Notes under the pieces: generated by a model
The model's input: the letters and a program-made list of their open reading frames with translations, nothing else
Database searches by the model: none
What the model was told of the DNA's origin: nothing
Shown: positions 18,922 to 27,914 of the stretch, piece after piece
Position numbering within the stretch: position 1 is the first letter of the stretch
Layout of the letters: every line of letters begins with the position of its first letter
Assembly: GCA_016713235.1 (NCBI GenBank)
Contig: JADJPN010000006.1
Location: forward strand, 32,286-96,285
Reading direction: 5' to 3'
From: Hyphomicrobiales bacterium
Lineage (GTDB): Bacteria; Pseudomonadota; Alphaproteobacteria; Rhizobiales; Xanthobacteraceae
Length of the DNA stretch: 64,000 bases
Position numbers and translations under genes: made by a program

Positions 18922-18951
18922 TTGACATGGGTCGGCGCGGATTCCATACCC
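18922..18951 (+). promoter_or_regulatory. Probable sigma-70 promoter of tRNA-Met
   Basis: A perfect TTGACA at 18922-18927 is followed after 18 bp by ATACCC at 18946-18951, about 40 bp before the tRNA. The -35 box is consensus; the -10 box is only a partial match. Confidence 0.45.
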
Positions 18952-18989
18952 GCGCCTCTCGACGGTAGCTTTGCCGCGACGGAACAGGC

Positions 18990-19066
18990 GGCGGGGTAGC
19001 TCAGCTGGTTAGAGCACGGGAATCATAATCCTGGGGTCGGGGGTTCGAGTCCCTCCCCCGCTACCA
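18990..19066 (+). tRNA. tRNA-Met (CAT)
   Basis: A 77-nt cloverleaf. The acceptor stem GGCGGGG pairs with CCCCGCT, followed by discriminator A and encoded CCA at 19064-19066. The D arm is GCTC/GAGC, the anticodon loop ATCATAA gives CAT at 19024-19026, and the T arm contains TTCGAGT. The body matches alphaproteobacterial elongator tRNA-Met. A CAT anticodon also occurs in lysidine-modified tRNA-Ile and in initiator tRNA, but the acceptor and D-arm sequences favour elongator Met. Confidence 0.93.
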
Positions 19067-19082
19067 AGTTCGCTTTCGCCTT

Positions 19083-19556
19083 TCACACCGGCAAAAGCTG
19101 ATCGGTCTTCACTTCTTCCATGACCGCGTAAGTGCGCGTTTCCTTCACGCCGGGCAGCGCCAAGAGCACGCTGCCGAGGAATTTCCGGTAGGCCGCGATA
19201 TCAGCGACGCGTGTCTTCACGAGATAGTCGAAGCCGCCCGCCACCATGTGACATTCGAGCACTTCCGGCGCGCGGCGCACGGCAACGGCGAATTTGTCGA
19301 AGATGTCGGGCGTCGTTTTGTCGAGCGAGACTTCGACGAAGACGAGCAGCGGCAGATCGAGCAAATGCGGGTCCAGCTTCGCGCCGAACCCGATGATGTA
19401 GCCATCCTTCTGCAACCGCTTCAGCCGCTCGCCGGTGGAGGTTGGCGACAGGCCTACGCGCTCGGCCAGCTCGACCGAAGCGATACGGCCATCCATTTGC
19501 AAAACCTGTAGAATTTTTCGGTCTATCTTATCGATATCCATGTTTTTCTCTATCAT
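19083..19556 (-). CDS. putR: Lrp/AsnC family regulator, probable PutR
   Basis: This 157-residue regulator has an N-terminal winged helix (IDRKILQVLQMDGRIASVELAERVGLSPTSTGERLKRL) and a C-terminal RAM/ligand domain (VEVSLDKTTPDIFDKF, AGGFDYLVKTRV). It is divergent from putA across about 100 bp. In Agrobacterium and Rhodobacter the Lrp-type PutR activates putA in response to proline, and the same arrangement here supports that role. ATG at 19556 or at 19541 (MDIDK) could be the start; the second is closer to the usual family N-terminus. Confidence 0.85.
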   Translation of the reverse strand: MIEKNMDIDKIDRKILQVLQMDGRIASVELAERVGLSPTSTGERLKRLQKDGYIIGFGAKLDPHLLDLPLLVFVEVSLDKTTPDIFDKFAVAVRRAPEVLECHMVAGGFDYLVKTRVADIAAYRKFLGSVLLALPGVKETRTYAVMEEVKTDQLLPV

Positions 19557-19654
19557 ATCGATCTATTGCCGAAGATTATGAGGCATAGCCGATAAAATGA
19601 CTATAGAGATACGGAAACTCCTGCCCTAAATGCTTCGGGGACCAGGAGAAGATC

Positions 19655-22630
19655 ATGACCGCCTTCCCTTCCTTCGATGCGCCCTATGCCGAAGACGATG
19701 ACGCGATTGCTGCTCGCCTCCTCGCGGGCACTCGCGCTTCCGGCGAGAAACGCGAAACCATTGAGCACACCGCACGCGGCTTGATTGAGGCAATTCGCGT
19801 GGAGGCCGGCAGCTTTGGCGGCGTGGAAGAACTCTTGCGCGAGTTTTCACTCTCAACAAAAGAAGGCATCGCGCTGATGGTGCTCGCCGAAGCACTGCTG
19901 CGCATTCCGGACGCGGAAACCGCCGACCGTCTGATCGAGGACAAGCTCGCGGCCGGCGATTTCGAACACCACAAATCGAAATCCGACGCGCTCCTGGTCA
20001 ACGCCTCGGTTTGGGCGCTGGCACTCAGTGCGCGACCCATCCAACCCGGAGAAACGCCGGAAGGCATTCTCGGCGCACTGACAAAGCGGGTCGGTCTGCC
20101 CACGGTGCGAACCGCAATGCGCCAGGCCATGCGCATCATGGGACAGCATTTCGTCTTCGGCGAGAACATCGAAGGCGCGCTGAAGCGCGCCAAAGAGAAT
20201 TCACGCTACCGCTACTCCTTCGACATGCTCGGCGAAGGCGCACGGACGGCGCAAGACGCCGCGCGCTATCGCGAATCCTATCTTCGCGCGATTCAAGAGA
20301 TCGGAAAAAATGCGAAAGCTGCCGCTTTCGCGGATCGGCCCGGAATTTCGGTGAAGCTCTCCGCGTTGCACCCGCGCTATGAAACGATCAGCCGCGATCG
20401 CGTATTGCAGGAATTGCCGCCCGTTCTGCTCGAACTGGCGCAAGCCGCAAAATCTTACGATCTGCATTTCACGATCGACGCCGAGGAAGCCGACCGCCTC
20501 GAACTTTCGCTCGAAGTGATTGCGGCCGTGTTCGCCGATCCGTCGCTCGCGGGCTGGAACGGCTTTGGCATCGCCGTGCAAGCTTATCAAAAGCGTGCCG
20601 GCGCGGTGCTCGGCTGGTTTGCGTCGCTCGCGAAGCAACACGACCGCCATGCAACCGTCCGTCTCGTCAAAGGCGCGTATTGGGACACCGAGATCAAGCG
20701 TGCGCAGGAGCGCGGGCTTGATGGCTATCCGGTGTTCACGCGCAAGGCGATGACGGACCTGAACTACGAAGCCTGTTCGCACCAATTGCTCGCGTTGCGC
20801 CCGCACATTTACCCGCAATTCGCGACCCACAATGCGCTCACCGTCGCCAGCGTGCTGGCGATAGCCGGTGCAAGCAAAGACTTCGAATTTCAACGCCTGC
20901 ACGGCATGGGCGAAGCGCTTTACGAAAAGCTACTCTCCGGCAATGACCTGCTCGCATGCCGCGTCTATGCGCCGGTCGGAGCGCATGCCGATTTGCTGGC
21001 TTATCTGGTGCGCCGGCTGCTCGAGAACGGCGCAAACTCCTCTTTCGCTTCCGCCTCGGCAGATCCCGAAATTGTGATCGATACCCTGCTGCGGTCGCCG
21101 GCAGAGGACATCGCTGCGCGCGGTGCGAAGAACACGAAGATCGCTTTGCCGGGCGATCTCTATGGCGCGCGCAAAAACTCGGCTGGCGTGGAATTCGGTC
21201 ACCGCGCTTCATTGAACGCCCTACGCGCCGAAGCCACAAACACGGCGGCCGGAACGGCTGCGAAATCACACGCACCGAAGGAAGCAACGCAATTTGCTTC
21301 CGAGGCTTTCGCGCGCTGGAGCCGCACGCCCGCGAATGAGCGTGCGGCAATCCTGGAGCGCGCCGCCGCGCTGCTCGAAACCCGGCGCGGCCGCTTCATC
21401 GCGCTCCTGCAAAGCGAAGGGAAGAAAACGCTCGACGACGCGCTGTCGGAAGTGCGCGAGGCGATCGATTTCTGCCGCTATTACGCGGCCGAAACGCGCA
21501 GATTGTTCACGAACGATACGCTGCTTCCCGGCCCTGTAGGCGAGCGCAATTTGCTCCGCCTCACCGGACGTGGACCTTTCGTTGCGATCTCGCCGTGGAA
21601 CTTTCCGCTCGCGATCTTCATGGGGCAGGTGACGGCGGCGCTCGCCGCCGGAAACACGGTCATCGCCAAGCCCGCCGAGCAAACACCGCTGATCGCCGCC
21701 GAAGCCGTGGCATTGCTGCACGAAGCGGGAGTGCCGGAGAACGTGCTTCTTCTGGTGCAAGGCGACGGCAAAGCGGGGGCAGAACTGGTCGCCGATGCTC
21801 GCGTTGCCGGCGTTGTTTTCACCGGCTCGACACAAGTCGCACAGACCATAAACCGCACGCTCGCGGCGAAGAACGGTCCGATCGTGCCGCTGATCGCCGA
21901 AACCGGCGGCATCAATGTCATGGTGACGGACGCAAGCGCGTTACCTGAACAGATCGCCGACGATGTCATCGCCTCCGCCTTCCGCTCCGCCGGTCAGCGC
22001 TGTTCGGCGTTACGGCTTTTGCTGTTGCCAAGCGAAATCGCAGACAAGATCATTGCGATGATCGTGGGCGCCGCCCGAGAACTCAAAGTCGGCGACCCGC
22101 ACGAAATTTCAACGCATGTCGGACCCGTTATCGATCAAGAAGCGAAACAGCGTCTCGACGAGTACATCGGAAAAATGAAAACCGATGCGCGCCTGCACTT
22201 CGCCGGCGCAACAAATGCTGAGGGCACTTTCGTCACGCCGCACATTTTCGAGATTGCGAGCGCCGAAGACCTCAACGAGGAAATCTTCGGCCCCGTGCTG
22301 CATATTCTTCGCTACGATCGCAAAAACATGAACGGCACGCTCGCGGCATTGGCGCGCAAAGGCTACCGGCTCACCGCCGGCGTTCACTCGCGCATCGACA
22401 GCATGACGGAAGTCGTCGCCGATACGCTCGGCGCGGGGAATGTCTATGTGAACCGCAACATGATCGGTGCGGTCGTCGGCGTGCAGCCGTTCGGCGGCAG
22501 CGGATTATCCGGCACAGGCCCGAAAGCGGGCGGCCCGCATTATCTGCCGCGCTTCGCGACGGAGCAGACCATCACGATCAATACTGCCGCGGCCGGCGGC
22601 GACGCCACGCTGATCGCGATGTCGGATTAG
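19655..22630 (+). CDS. putA: Bifunctional proline dehydrogenase / L-glutamate gamma-semialdehyde dehydrogenase PutA
   Basis: PutA oxidises proline to glutamate in two steps with FAD then NAD. The FAD proline dehydrogenase domain spans about 150-450 (KLSALHPRYE, DAEEADRLELSL, VRLVKGAYWD). The aldehyde dehydrogenase domain covers about 530-980, with AETGG Glu749 and catalytic Cys783 in AGQRCSALR. At 991 residues it lacks the N-terminal ribbon-helix-helix DNA-binding domain of the 1320-residue E. coli protein, so regulation is left to the divergent Lrp-type gene. AGGAGAAG precedes the ATG. Its stop overlaps the convergent transglycosylase stop by a few bases. Confidence 0.96.
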   Translation: MTAFPSFDAPYAEDDDAIAARLLAGTRASGEKRETIEHTARGLIEAIRVEAGSFGGVEELLREFSLSTKEGIALMVLAEALLRIPDAETADRLIEDKLAAGDFEHHKSKSDALLVNASVWALALSARPIQPGETPEGILGALTKRVGLPTVRTAMRQAMRIMGQHFVFGENIEGALKRAKENSRYRYSFDMLGEGARTAQDAARYRESYLRAIQEIGKNAKAAAFADRPGISVKLSALHPRYETISRDRVLQELPPVLLELAQAAKSYDLHFTIDAEEADRLELSLEVIAAVFADPSLAGWNGFGIAVQAYQKRAGAVLGWFASLAKQHDRHATVRLVKGAYWDTEIKRAQERGLDGYPVFTRKAMTDLNYEACSHQLLALRPHIYPQFATHNALTVASVLAIAGASKDFEFQRLHGMGEALYEKLLSGNDLLACRVYAPVGAHADLLAYLVRRLLENGANSSFASASADPEIVIDTLLRSPAEDIAARGAKNTKIALPGDLYGARKNSAGVEFGHRASLNALRAEATNTAAGTAAKSHAPKEATQFASEAFARWSRTPANERAAILERAAALLETRRGRFIALLQSEGKKTLDDALSEVREAIDFCRYYAAETRRLFTNDTLLPGPVGERNLLRLTGRGPFVAISPWNFPLAIFMGQVTAALAAGNTVIAKPAEQTPLIAAEAVALLHEAGVPENVLLLVQGDGKAGAELVADARVAGVVFTGSTQVAQTINRTLAAKNGPIVPLIAETGGINVMVTDASALPEQIADDVIASAFRSAGQRCSALRLLLLPSEIADKIIAMIVGAARELKVGDPHEISTHVGPVIDQEAKQRLDEYIGKMKTDARLHFAGATNAEGTFVTPHIFEIASAEDLNEEIFGPVLHILRYDRKNMNGTLAALARKGYRLTAGVHSRIDSMTEVVADTLGAGNVYVNRNMIGAVVGVQPFGGSGLSGTGPKAGGPHYLPRFATEQTITINTAAAGGDATLIAMSD

Positions 22631-23856
22631 CCTCTGCTTCCTCGCAATCTCCGCAGCAACTCCTCCGTCGGATAGCCATCGGCCGGAAGTTTGAACTTGA
22701 TCTGGGCGTGCTGCACGGCCTTGCGCGAAGCAGCGCCCAGCCTTCCGTCGATGCCGCCTACATCGTAACCGTGCTTTACAAGCAGCGTCTGCAATTCGCG
22801 CACCTGCTCCATCGTGAACGTGCCGGGCTCGCCGTTGCCTTTGCGCAAGACCGGAGCGCCGGCGATGCGCGTCGCAAGATACGCCGCGGTCGTCGAATAG
22901 ATGATCGAGTGGTTCCATTCCGTGAATACGCGAAAATTCGGATAGACGAGAAACGCCGGCCCCAGCCTTCCCATCGGCAGCAGCAACGATGCGTTCGGTG
23001 CGCTTTCCGGCAGCGGCTTGCCGTTTGCAAGCGTGCCCCCCCACTTCGCCCACTGCGCATGCGGGTGTTCGATGTCGAGGTTTGCCTGCGACAAATCCAT
23101 GCGCTCGGGCACGCGCACCTCCTGCATCCACGGTTCGCCCCTGCGCCAGCCGATTTTCTGCACGTAATGCGCGGTGGTCGCCATCACATCCGGCACGCTG
23201 CGCAACAGATCGACCTTGCCGTTGCCGTCGAGATCGACGCCGTAGTTGAAGTAGTGCGAAGGCAGAAACTGCGTCTGCCCGAGTTCGCCCGCCCACGAGC
23301 CGATCATATTGTCGGGCGTGAGATCACCCCGCTCGATGATCTTGAGCGCGGCCAACAGCTCCTTCCGGAAGCGCTCGCTGCGGCGGCAATCGTAAGCGAG
23401 CGTCGCAAGCGAACGCAGCACTTCGAACTTGCCAACGTCCGCGCCGAAGCCGCTTTCAAGCCCCCAGAACGCCGTGAGGACCGCCGGCGGCACGCCATAC
23501 TGCTCTTCGACCTTCTGAAAAAGCGCTGCGTGCTTCTTGATCAATTGCTGGCTGCGCGGCGCACGCCCGCCGCCAGCCATGCGGTTCGAGAATTCGAGAA
23601 AGGGCTGGCTGAATACGCGCTGCCCGCGGTCAATGCCGATGATCTTGTGATCCAGCACCAGAAGATGCTGCGTTCGCGCGAGTGTGCGCTGCGAGAGTCC
23701 CTGCTCCAGCGCTTCGCGCTTAAAATCCGCAAGCCATTTATCGAAGCTCCCGGTATTGCGACAATTCGCAGGCGCCGATTGGGCCATGGCCCATGTGCCA
23801 TTGACCAGCGACAACGCAAGCGCAGCAATAACGACGCCGTAAATACGAAACCGCAT
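22627..23856 (-). CDS. Lytic murein transglycosylase with C-terminal peptidoglycan-binding domain
   Basis: This 409-residue secreted enzyme begins with a signal peptide (MRFRIYGVVIAALALSLVNG) from ATG 23856, preceded by GTGAGAGAA; an upstream in-frame start at 23901 would not give a good signal. The MltB-type catalytic domain has the catalytic Glu in FWGLESGFGAD and the GELGQTQFLPSHYFNYGVD motif. A peptidoglycan-binding domain occupies the last 60 residues (LQTLLVKHGYDVGGIDGRLG). It cleaves glycan strands to 1,6-anhydro products in the periplasm. It is convergent with putA. Confidence 0.9.
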   Translation of the reverse strand: MRFRIYGVVIAALALSLVNGTWAMAQSAPANCRNTGSFDKWLADFKREALEQGLSQRTLARTQHLLVLDHKIIGIDRGQRVFSQPFLEFSNRMAGGGRAPRSQQLIKKHAALFQKVEEQYGVPPAVLTAFWGLESGFGADVGKFEVLRSLATLAYDCRRSERFRKELLAALKIIERGDLTPDNMIGSWAGELGQTQFLPSHYFNYGVDLDGNGKVDLLRSVPDVMATTAHYVQKIGWRRGEPWMQEVRVPERMDLSQANLDIEHPHAQWAKWGGTLANGKPLPESAPNASLLLPMGRLGPAFLVYPNFRVFTEWNHSIIYSTTAAYLATRIAGAPVLRKGNGEPGTFTMEQVRELQTLLVKHGYDVGGIDGRLGAASRKAVQHAQIKFKLPADGYPTEELLRRLRGSRG

Positions 23857-24048
23857 TTCTCTCACTTGACCTCTCACCTGGATGGAAATTCCCGCGATCA
23901 TTCTAGCCCAGCTAGCCGCGAAAAAAGCCGCGCCGCAACAGTAGGAGTGCCTACGAATTCTTGCGCAATTCCATGAGTTGGCGGAGTATTCGGACGAATT
24001 CGAACAAGCGGCCGGTCAACGGCCGCGTCCTCGGGAGGAAGAAAGTCC

Positions 24049-25224
24049 ATGCTACGCAGGTCGTTTCTCGCCGCGCTCGCGGCAACTGCGCTTGCAGCCG
24101 GTGCCACACCGGCAGCCGCACAGGAGACCGTGAAGATCGGTCTGATCATACCGCTGACCGGCCCCTTCACCACCACCGGCAAACAGCTCGAAGCCGCCGC
24201 CAAACTTTACATGGAGCAGAACGGTACCACGGTTGCCGGCAAGAAAATCGAGCTGATCGTGCGCGACGATGCGGGCCGCGCCGAAAATACCGCGCGCATC
24301 GCAGGCGAATTGATCCAGAATGACAAGGTCAGTTTCCTCGCCGGCTTCGGTCTGACACCGCTTGCAATGGCGACCGCGCCGATCGCAACCAATTCGAAAG
24401 TGCCGATGGTCGTAATGATGGCCGGCACCTCGATCATCACCGAGCGCTCGCCCTACATCGTTCGCACGAGCTTCACGCTCGGTCAGTCGGCGGTGATCAT
24501 CGCGGACTGGGCCGCGCAGAATAAGATCAAGAAGGTGGTCACGCTGGTCACCGACTATGCGCCCGGCCACGACGCCGAAAAATCTTTCGTCGATCAGTTC
24601 AAATCGAAGGGCGGCGAGATCGTCGAAAGCCTCCGCGTGCCGATCCAGAACCCCGACTTCGCACCGTTTCTCCAGCGCGTGATCGACGCGAAGCCGGACG
24701 CACTTTACGTCTTCACGCCGTCCGGCGTCGGCGCGATCCTGATGAAGCAGTTCGTCGAACGCGGCCTCGACAAATCCGGCATCCGCCTGATCGGCCCCGG
24801 CGACATTACCGACGACGACGTGCTGCCAGGCTTCGGCGATGCCGCGGTAGGCGTCGTTACCGCGCACAACTATTCCACCGATCATCCTTCGGCGAAGAAC
24901 AAGGAATATGTCGCGGCCTTCCGTAAGGCGAACGCGGGCATGCGCCCGAACTTCGCGTCGGTCGGCGGCTATGACGGCATCCATCTGATCTACGAGGCGC
25001 TGAAGAAGACCGGCGGCAAGACGGATGGCGACGCGCTGCTTGCCGCGATGAAGGGGCTCAAGTGGGAAAGCCCGCGCGGGCCGATCTCCATCGATCCGGA
25101 AACCCGCGACATAGTCCAGACCATCTATATCCGCCGCGTCGAGAAGAAGAATGGCGAACTCTACAACGTTGAGTTCGCGAGCTTCCCCGACGTCAAGGAT
25201 CCGGTAAAGGCGGCGAAGAAGTAA
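24049..25224 (+). CDS. Branched-chain amino acid type ABC transporter substrate-binding protein
   Basis: This 391-residue periplasmic binding protein has a twin-Arg-like signal peptide (MLRRSFLAALAATALAAG, cleavage after AAAQ) and the type 1 fold of the LivJ/AmiC family: VKIGLIIPLTGPFTTTGKQ, IELIVRDDAGR, GYDGIHLIYEAL. GGGAGGAA precedes the ATG. It heads a five-gene operon with two permeases and two ATPases. The ligand could be a branched-chain amino acid, amide, urea or an aromatic acid; sequence alone does not decide. A strong hairpin follows the gene. Confidence 0.9.
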   Translation: MLRRSFLAALAATALAAGATPAAAQETVKIGLIIPLTGPFTTTGKQLEAAAKLYMEQNGTTVAGKKIELIVRDDAGRAENTARIAGELIQNDKVSFLAGFGLTPLAMATAPIATNSKVPMVVMMAGTSIITERSPYIVRTSFTLGQSAVIIADWAAQNKIKKVVTLVTDYAPGHDAEKSFVDQFKSKGGEIVESLRVPIQNPDFAPFLQRVIDAKPDALYVFTPSGVGAILMKQFVERGLDKSGIRLIGPGDITDDDVLPGFGDAAVGVVTAHNYSTDHPSAKNKEYVAAFRKANAGMRPNFASVGGYDGIHLIYEALKKTGGKTDGDALLAAMKGLKWESPRGPISIDPETRDIVQTIYIRRVEKKNGELYNVEFASFPDVKDPVKAAKK

Positions 25225-25247
25225 GCCGCATCCGATCCGAAAAGAAC

Positions 25248-25285
25248 TCGGCCCCGTCTATTGGCGCTCCCAATGGCGGGGCCGA
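25248..25285 (+). terminator. Intercistronic hairpin after the binding-protein gene
   Basis: TCGGCCCCGTC, one bulged T, ATTGG, a five-base loop, then CCAATGGCGGGGCCGA form a long stem of about 16 pairs. It sits between the binding-protein stop and the first permease start and has no T run. This fits a partial terminator or a 3' RNA stabiliser that raises binding-protein mRNA over transporter mRNA, as is common in ABC operons. Confidence 0.7.
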
Positions 25286-25301
25286 ATGTTAGAGTAACGT
25301 C

Positions 25302-26162
25302 ATGCTGACCATTCTCTTCGACGGCATCGCCTACGGAATGCTTCTGTTCGTGATCTCGTGCGGTCTCGCGGTCACGCTCGGTCTCATGAATTTCGTCAAC
25401 CTCGCGCATGGCGCCTTCGCCATGCTCGGCGGCTATTGCGCCTACGTGCTCGTCAACCTCTACGGTGTTCCGTTTTTCGCAAGCCTGCCGGTCGCCTTCA
25501 TGTTCGCGGCGATGATCGGCCTGCTCGCCGAGCGCACGCTTTACGTCCACTTTTACAATCGCAGCCATCTCGAACAGGTATTGTTCACGATCGGCCTTGT
25601 GTTCATGACCAGCGCGGCCGTCGATTATTTTCTCGGCTCGCAGCAACGCTTCATCAATCTGCCTTCTTATCTGCAGGGCCGTTTCGACTTCTTCGGCATC
25701 GGCATCGGCAAGTACCGGCTGCTGATCATTCTCGTCTGCGCACTGATCCTGATCGTGCTGCAATTGATTCTCGGCTACACGCGCTTCGGCAGCCGCCTGC
25801 GCGCCGCGGTCGATGACCAGCGCGTGGCGCGCGGCCTCGGCATCAACGTCAATTGGGTGTTCGCGCTTACCTTTGCGGTCGGCTGCGGTTTAGCCGGGCT
25901 TGGCGGCGCATTGGGCGCGGAGATCCTTTCGCTCGAGCCGCACTTCCCGCTGAAGTTCATGATCTACTTTCTGATCGTGGTTTCGGTCGGCGGCACCTCG
26001 AGCATCACCGGGCCGTTCCTCGCTTCGATCCTGCTTGGCATCGGCGATGTCGCCGGAAAGTATTATGCGCCGCGCTACGGCGGCTTCGTCATCTACACCA
26101 TCATGATCGTCGTGCTGGTCTTGCGTCCGCAGGGCCTATTTGCCCGCGGCACCTCGAAGTAG
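25302..26162 (+). CDS. Branched-chain amino acid type ABC transporter permease (LivH-like)
   Basis: This is a 286-residue inner-membrane permease with about eight hydrophobic spans. The LivH signature GLMNFVNLAHGAFAMLGGYCAYVLV lies near residues 27-51, and the C-terminal region has GLAGLGGALGAEILSLEP and VVSVGGTSSITGPFLASILLG. It forms the translocation channel with the next gene product. It follows the binding-protein gene after the hairpin and ends 4 bp before the second permease start. Confidence 0.92.
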   Translation: MLTILFDGIAYGMLLFVISCGLAVTLGLMNFVNLAHGAFAMLGGYCAYVLVNLYGVPFFASLPVAFMFAAMIGLLAERTLYVHFYNRSHLEQVLFTIGLVFMTSAAVDYFLGSQQRFINLPSYLQGRFDFFGIGIGKYRLLIILVCALILIVLQLILGYTRFGSRLRAAVDDQRVARGLGINVNWVFALTFAVGCGLAGLGGALGAEILSLEPHFPLKFMIYFLIVVSVGGTSSITGPFLASILLGIGDVAGKYYAPRYGGFVIYTIMIVVLVLRPQGLFARGTSK

Positions 26163-26166
26163 CGTC

Positions 26167-27168
26167 ATGAGCAGTCTCGACACCGCGAAGGACGCATCGA
26201 ACGTCATGACGCGAAAACGCTCATGGCATTGGCTCGAATATGCCTTCTGGCTTGCCGCCGCTGCCTCCGTTTTTCTGCTGCCAAGTCAGCATGCGCTGCT
26301 GACGCAGATTGCGATCTGGTCGCTGTTCGCGCTCTCGCTCGACCTTCTGCTCGGCTATGCCGGCATCGTCTCGCTCGGCCATGCGGCCTATTTCGGCTTC
26401 GGCGCTTACGTGGCCGCGCTGTTCGCGATCAACTTCACCGGCGAGCCCGTGACAGGCCTTCTCGTTGCCGGCGTTGCGGCGGGATTGCTCGGCCTCGTCA
26501 CAAGTCTTCTCGTGCTCCGCGGCACCGATCTGACGCGGCTCATGGTGACGCTCGGCATTGCGCTCGTGATGTATGAAATCGCAAACCAGATGTCGTGGCT
26601 CACCGGCGGTGCCGATGGCCTCACCGGCATGCCGGTCAATCCGGTACTCGGTTTCTTCCCGATCTATTTCCGCCAGGCGAATTCCTACGCTTATGTGCTC
26701 GTCGTGCTTTTCGTTCTCTTCGTCGTTGCCAAACGGATCGTGCATTCGCCGTTCGGCTATTCGTTGCGCGCGATCAAGGGAAATCCGCTGCGCGCTTCCT
26801 CGATCGGAATTCCGAACAACCCGCGGCTGATCGCGGTCTATACCATTGCCGCCGCCTATGCCGGCATCGCGGGTGCCCTACTCGCGCAGACAACCCCGGT
26901 CGTTTCGCTGACCTACATCGACTTCCAGCGCTCCGCCGACGTGCTGCTGATGTTGATCATTGGCGGCACCGGCTATCTCTATGGCGGGATCATCGGCAGT
27001 GCGTTGTTTCTGGTCGCGCAGAAATTTATCGGCAACATCACGCCGCAATATTGGGAGTTCTGGATCGGCTTCGCGCTGGTCGTGATCGCATTGTTCGCGC
27101 GCGACCGCGGCTTGTTCAGTATCGTCGAGCGCATTGCCGCGTGGCGCAAACGGGGTGCAAAACCGTGA
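26167..27168 (+). CDS. Branched-chain amino acid type ABC transporter permease (LivM-like)
   Basis: This permease of about 333 residues is the partner of the preceding LivH-like protein. It shows GYAGIVSLGHAAYFGFGAYVAAL near 67-89 and the DFQRSADVLLMLIIGGTGYLYGGIIGSALF motif near the C-terminus, typical of LivM. ATG 26167 is preferred; the in-frame ATG at 26140 would overlap the upstream permease by 23 bp. Its stop overlaps the GTG start of the ATPase gene, so translation is coupled. Confidence 0.92.
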   Translation: MSSLDTAKDASNVMTRKRSWHWLEYAFWLAAAASVFLLPSQHALLTQIAIWSLFALSLDLLLGYAGIVSLGHAAYFGFGAYVAALFAINFTGEPVTGLLVAGVAAGLLGLVTSLLVLRGTDLTRLMVTLGIALVMYEIANQMSWLTGGADGLTGMPVNPVLGFFPIYFRQANSYAYVLVVLFVLFVVAKRIVHSPFGYSLRAIKGNPLRASSIGIPNNPRLIAVYTIAAAYAGIAGALLAQTTPVVSLTYIDFQRSADVLLMLIIGGTGYLYGGIIGSALFLVAQKFIGNITPQYWEFWIGFALVVIALFARDRGLFSIVERIAAWRKRGAKP

Positions 27169-27914
27169 ACGCACTGGAAACCATCGGCCTCGAGAAACGC
27201 TTCGGCGGCATCGTGCCGACAAACGACGTGAACCTGAAGGTTCAAGAAGGCGCGCGTCATGCGCTGATCGGTCCGAACGGCGCAGGCAAAACCACGCTGA
27301 TCAATCTGCTGACCGGCGTGCTGAAGCCGAGCAAGGGCCGCGTGAAGCTGGGCAACAGCGACATCACGGATCTGTCTCCGCACCGGCGCGTCTCGCTTGG
27401 CATGGCACGCACCTTTCAGATCAATCAGTTGTTTGCCGACCTTTCACCGATCGAGGCCATCACGCTCGTGATCGGCGAGCGCGAAAAACTCGGCGCAAAT
27501 TTCTGGCGCGCCTTCGGCAGCGACGAGAAGATCGTCAGCGAGACGAAAGCAATTGCCAGGCAATTCGGCCTTGCCGACGTGCTGCACGAGCGCACGGCTT
27601 CCCTGCCTTATGGCAAGCAGCGTCAGCTCGAGATCGCACTCGCGATTGCCGCAAAGCCGCGCGTGCTTCTGCTCGATGAACCTGCCGCCGGCGTGCCGGA
27701 AGCCGAGCGTCACGAGATTCTCGAAACCGTTGCGGCACTCCCGAAAGACGTCACCGTGCTTCTGATCGAGCACGACATGGATATCGTATTCGGCTTTGCC
27801 GACCGGATTTCCGTGCTCGTCGACGGCAAGCTATTTGTCGAAGGCGAACCCAAAGAGATCGAAAACGATCCGCGCGTGCGCGCGGTTTATCTCGGCGAGC
27901 GAACCGATGACTGA
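27165..27914 (+). CDS. ABC transporter ATP-binding protein (LivG-like)
   Basis: This 249-residue ATPase starts at GTG 27165, overlapping the permease stop. Walker A is GPNGAGKTT near residues 36-44, the LivG-type ARTFQINQLFADLS follows, then the signature SLPYGKQRQLEIALAIAAKPRVLLLDEPAAG with Walker B, and the C-terminal LLIEHDMDIVFGFADRISVL. It energises uptake together with the LivF-like ATPase. The long upstream extension of this reading frame is not coding, because the LivM gene occupies that DNA in another frame. Confidence 0.92.
   Translation: MNALETIGLEKRFGGIVPTNDVNLKVQEGARHALIGPNGAGKTTLINLLTGVLKPSKGRVKLGNSDITDLSPHRRVSLGMARTFQINQLFADLSPIEAITLVIGEREKLGANFWRAFGSDEKIVSETKAIARQFGLADVLHERTASLPYGKQRQLEIALAIAAKPRVLLLDEPAAGVPEAERHEILETVAALPKDVTVLLIEHDMDIVFGFADRISVLVDGKLFVEGEPKEIENDPRVRAVYLGERTDD

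Noticed and set aside
26595..27164. N-terminal extension of the LivG-like reading frame
   Set aside because: The LivM-like permease is encoded in another frame over the same bases; the family start is GTG 27165.
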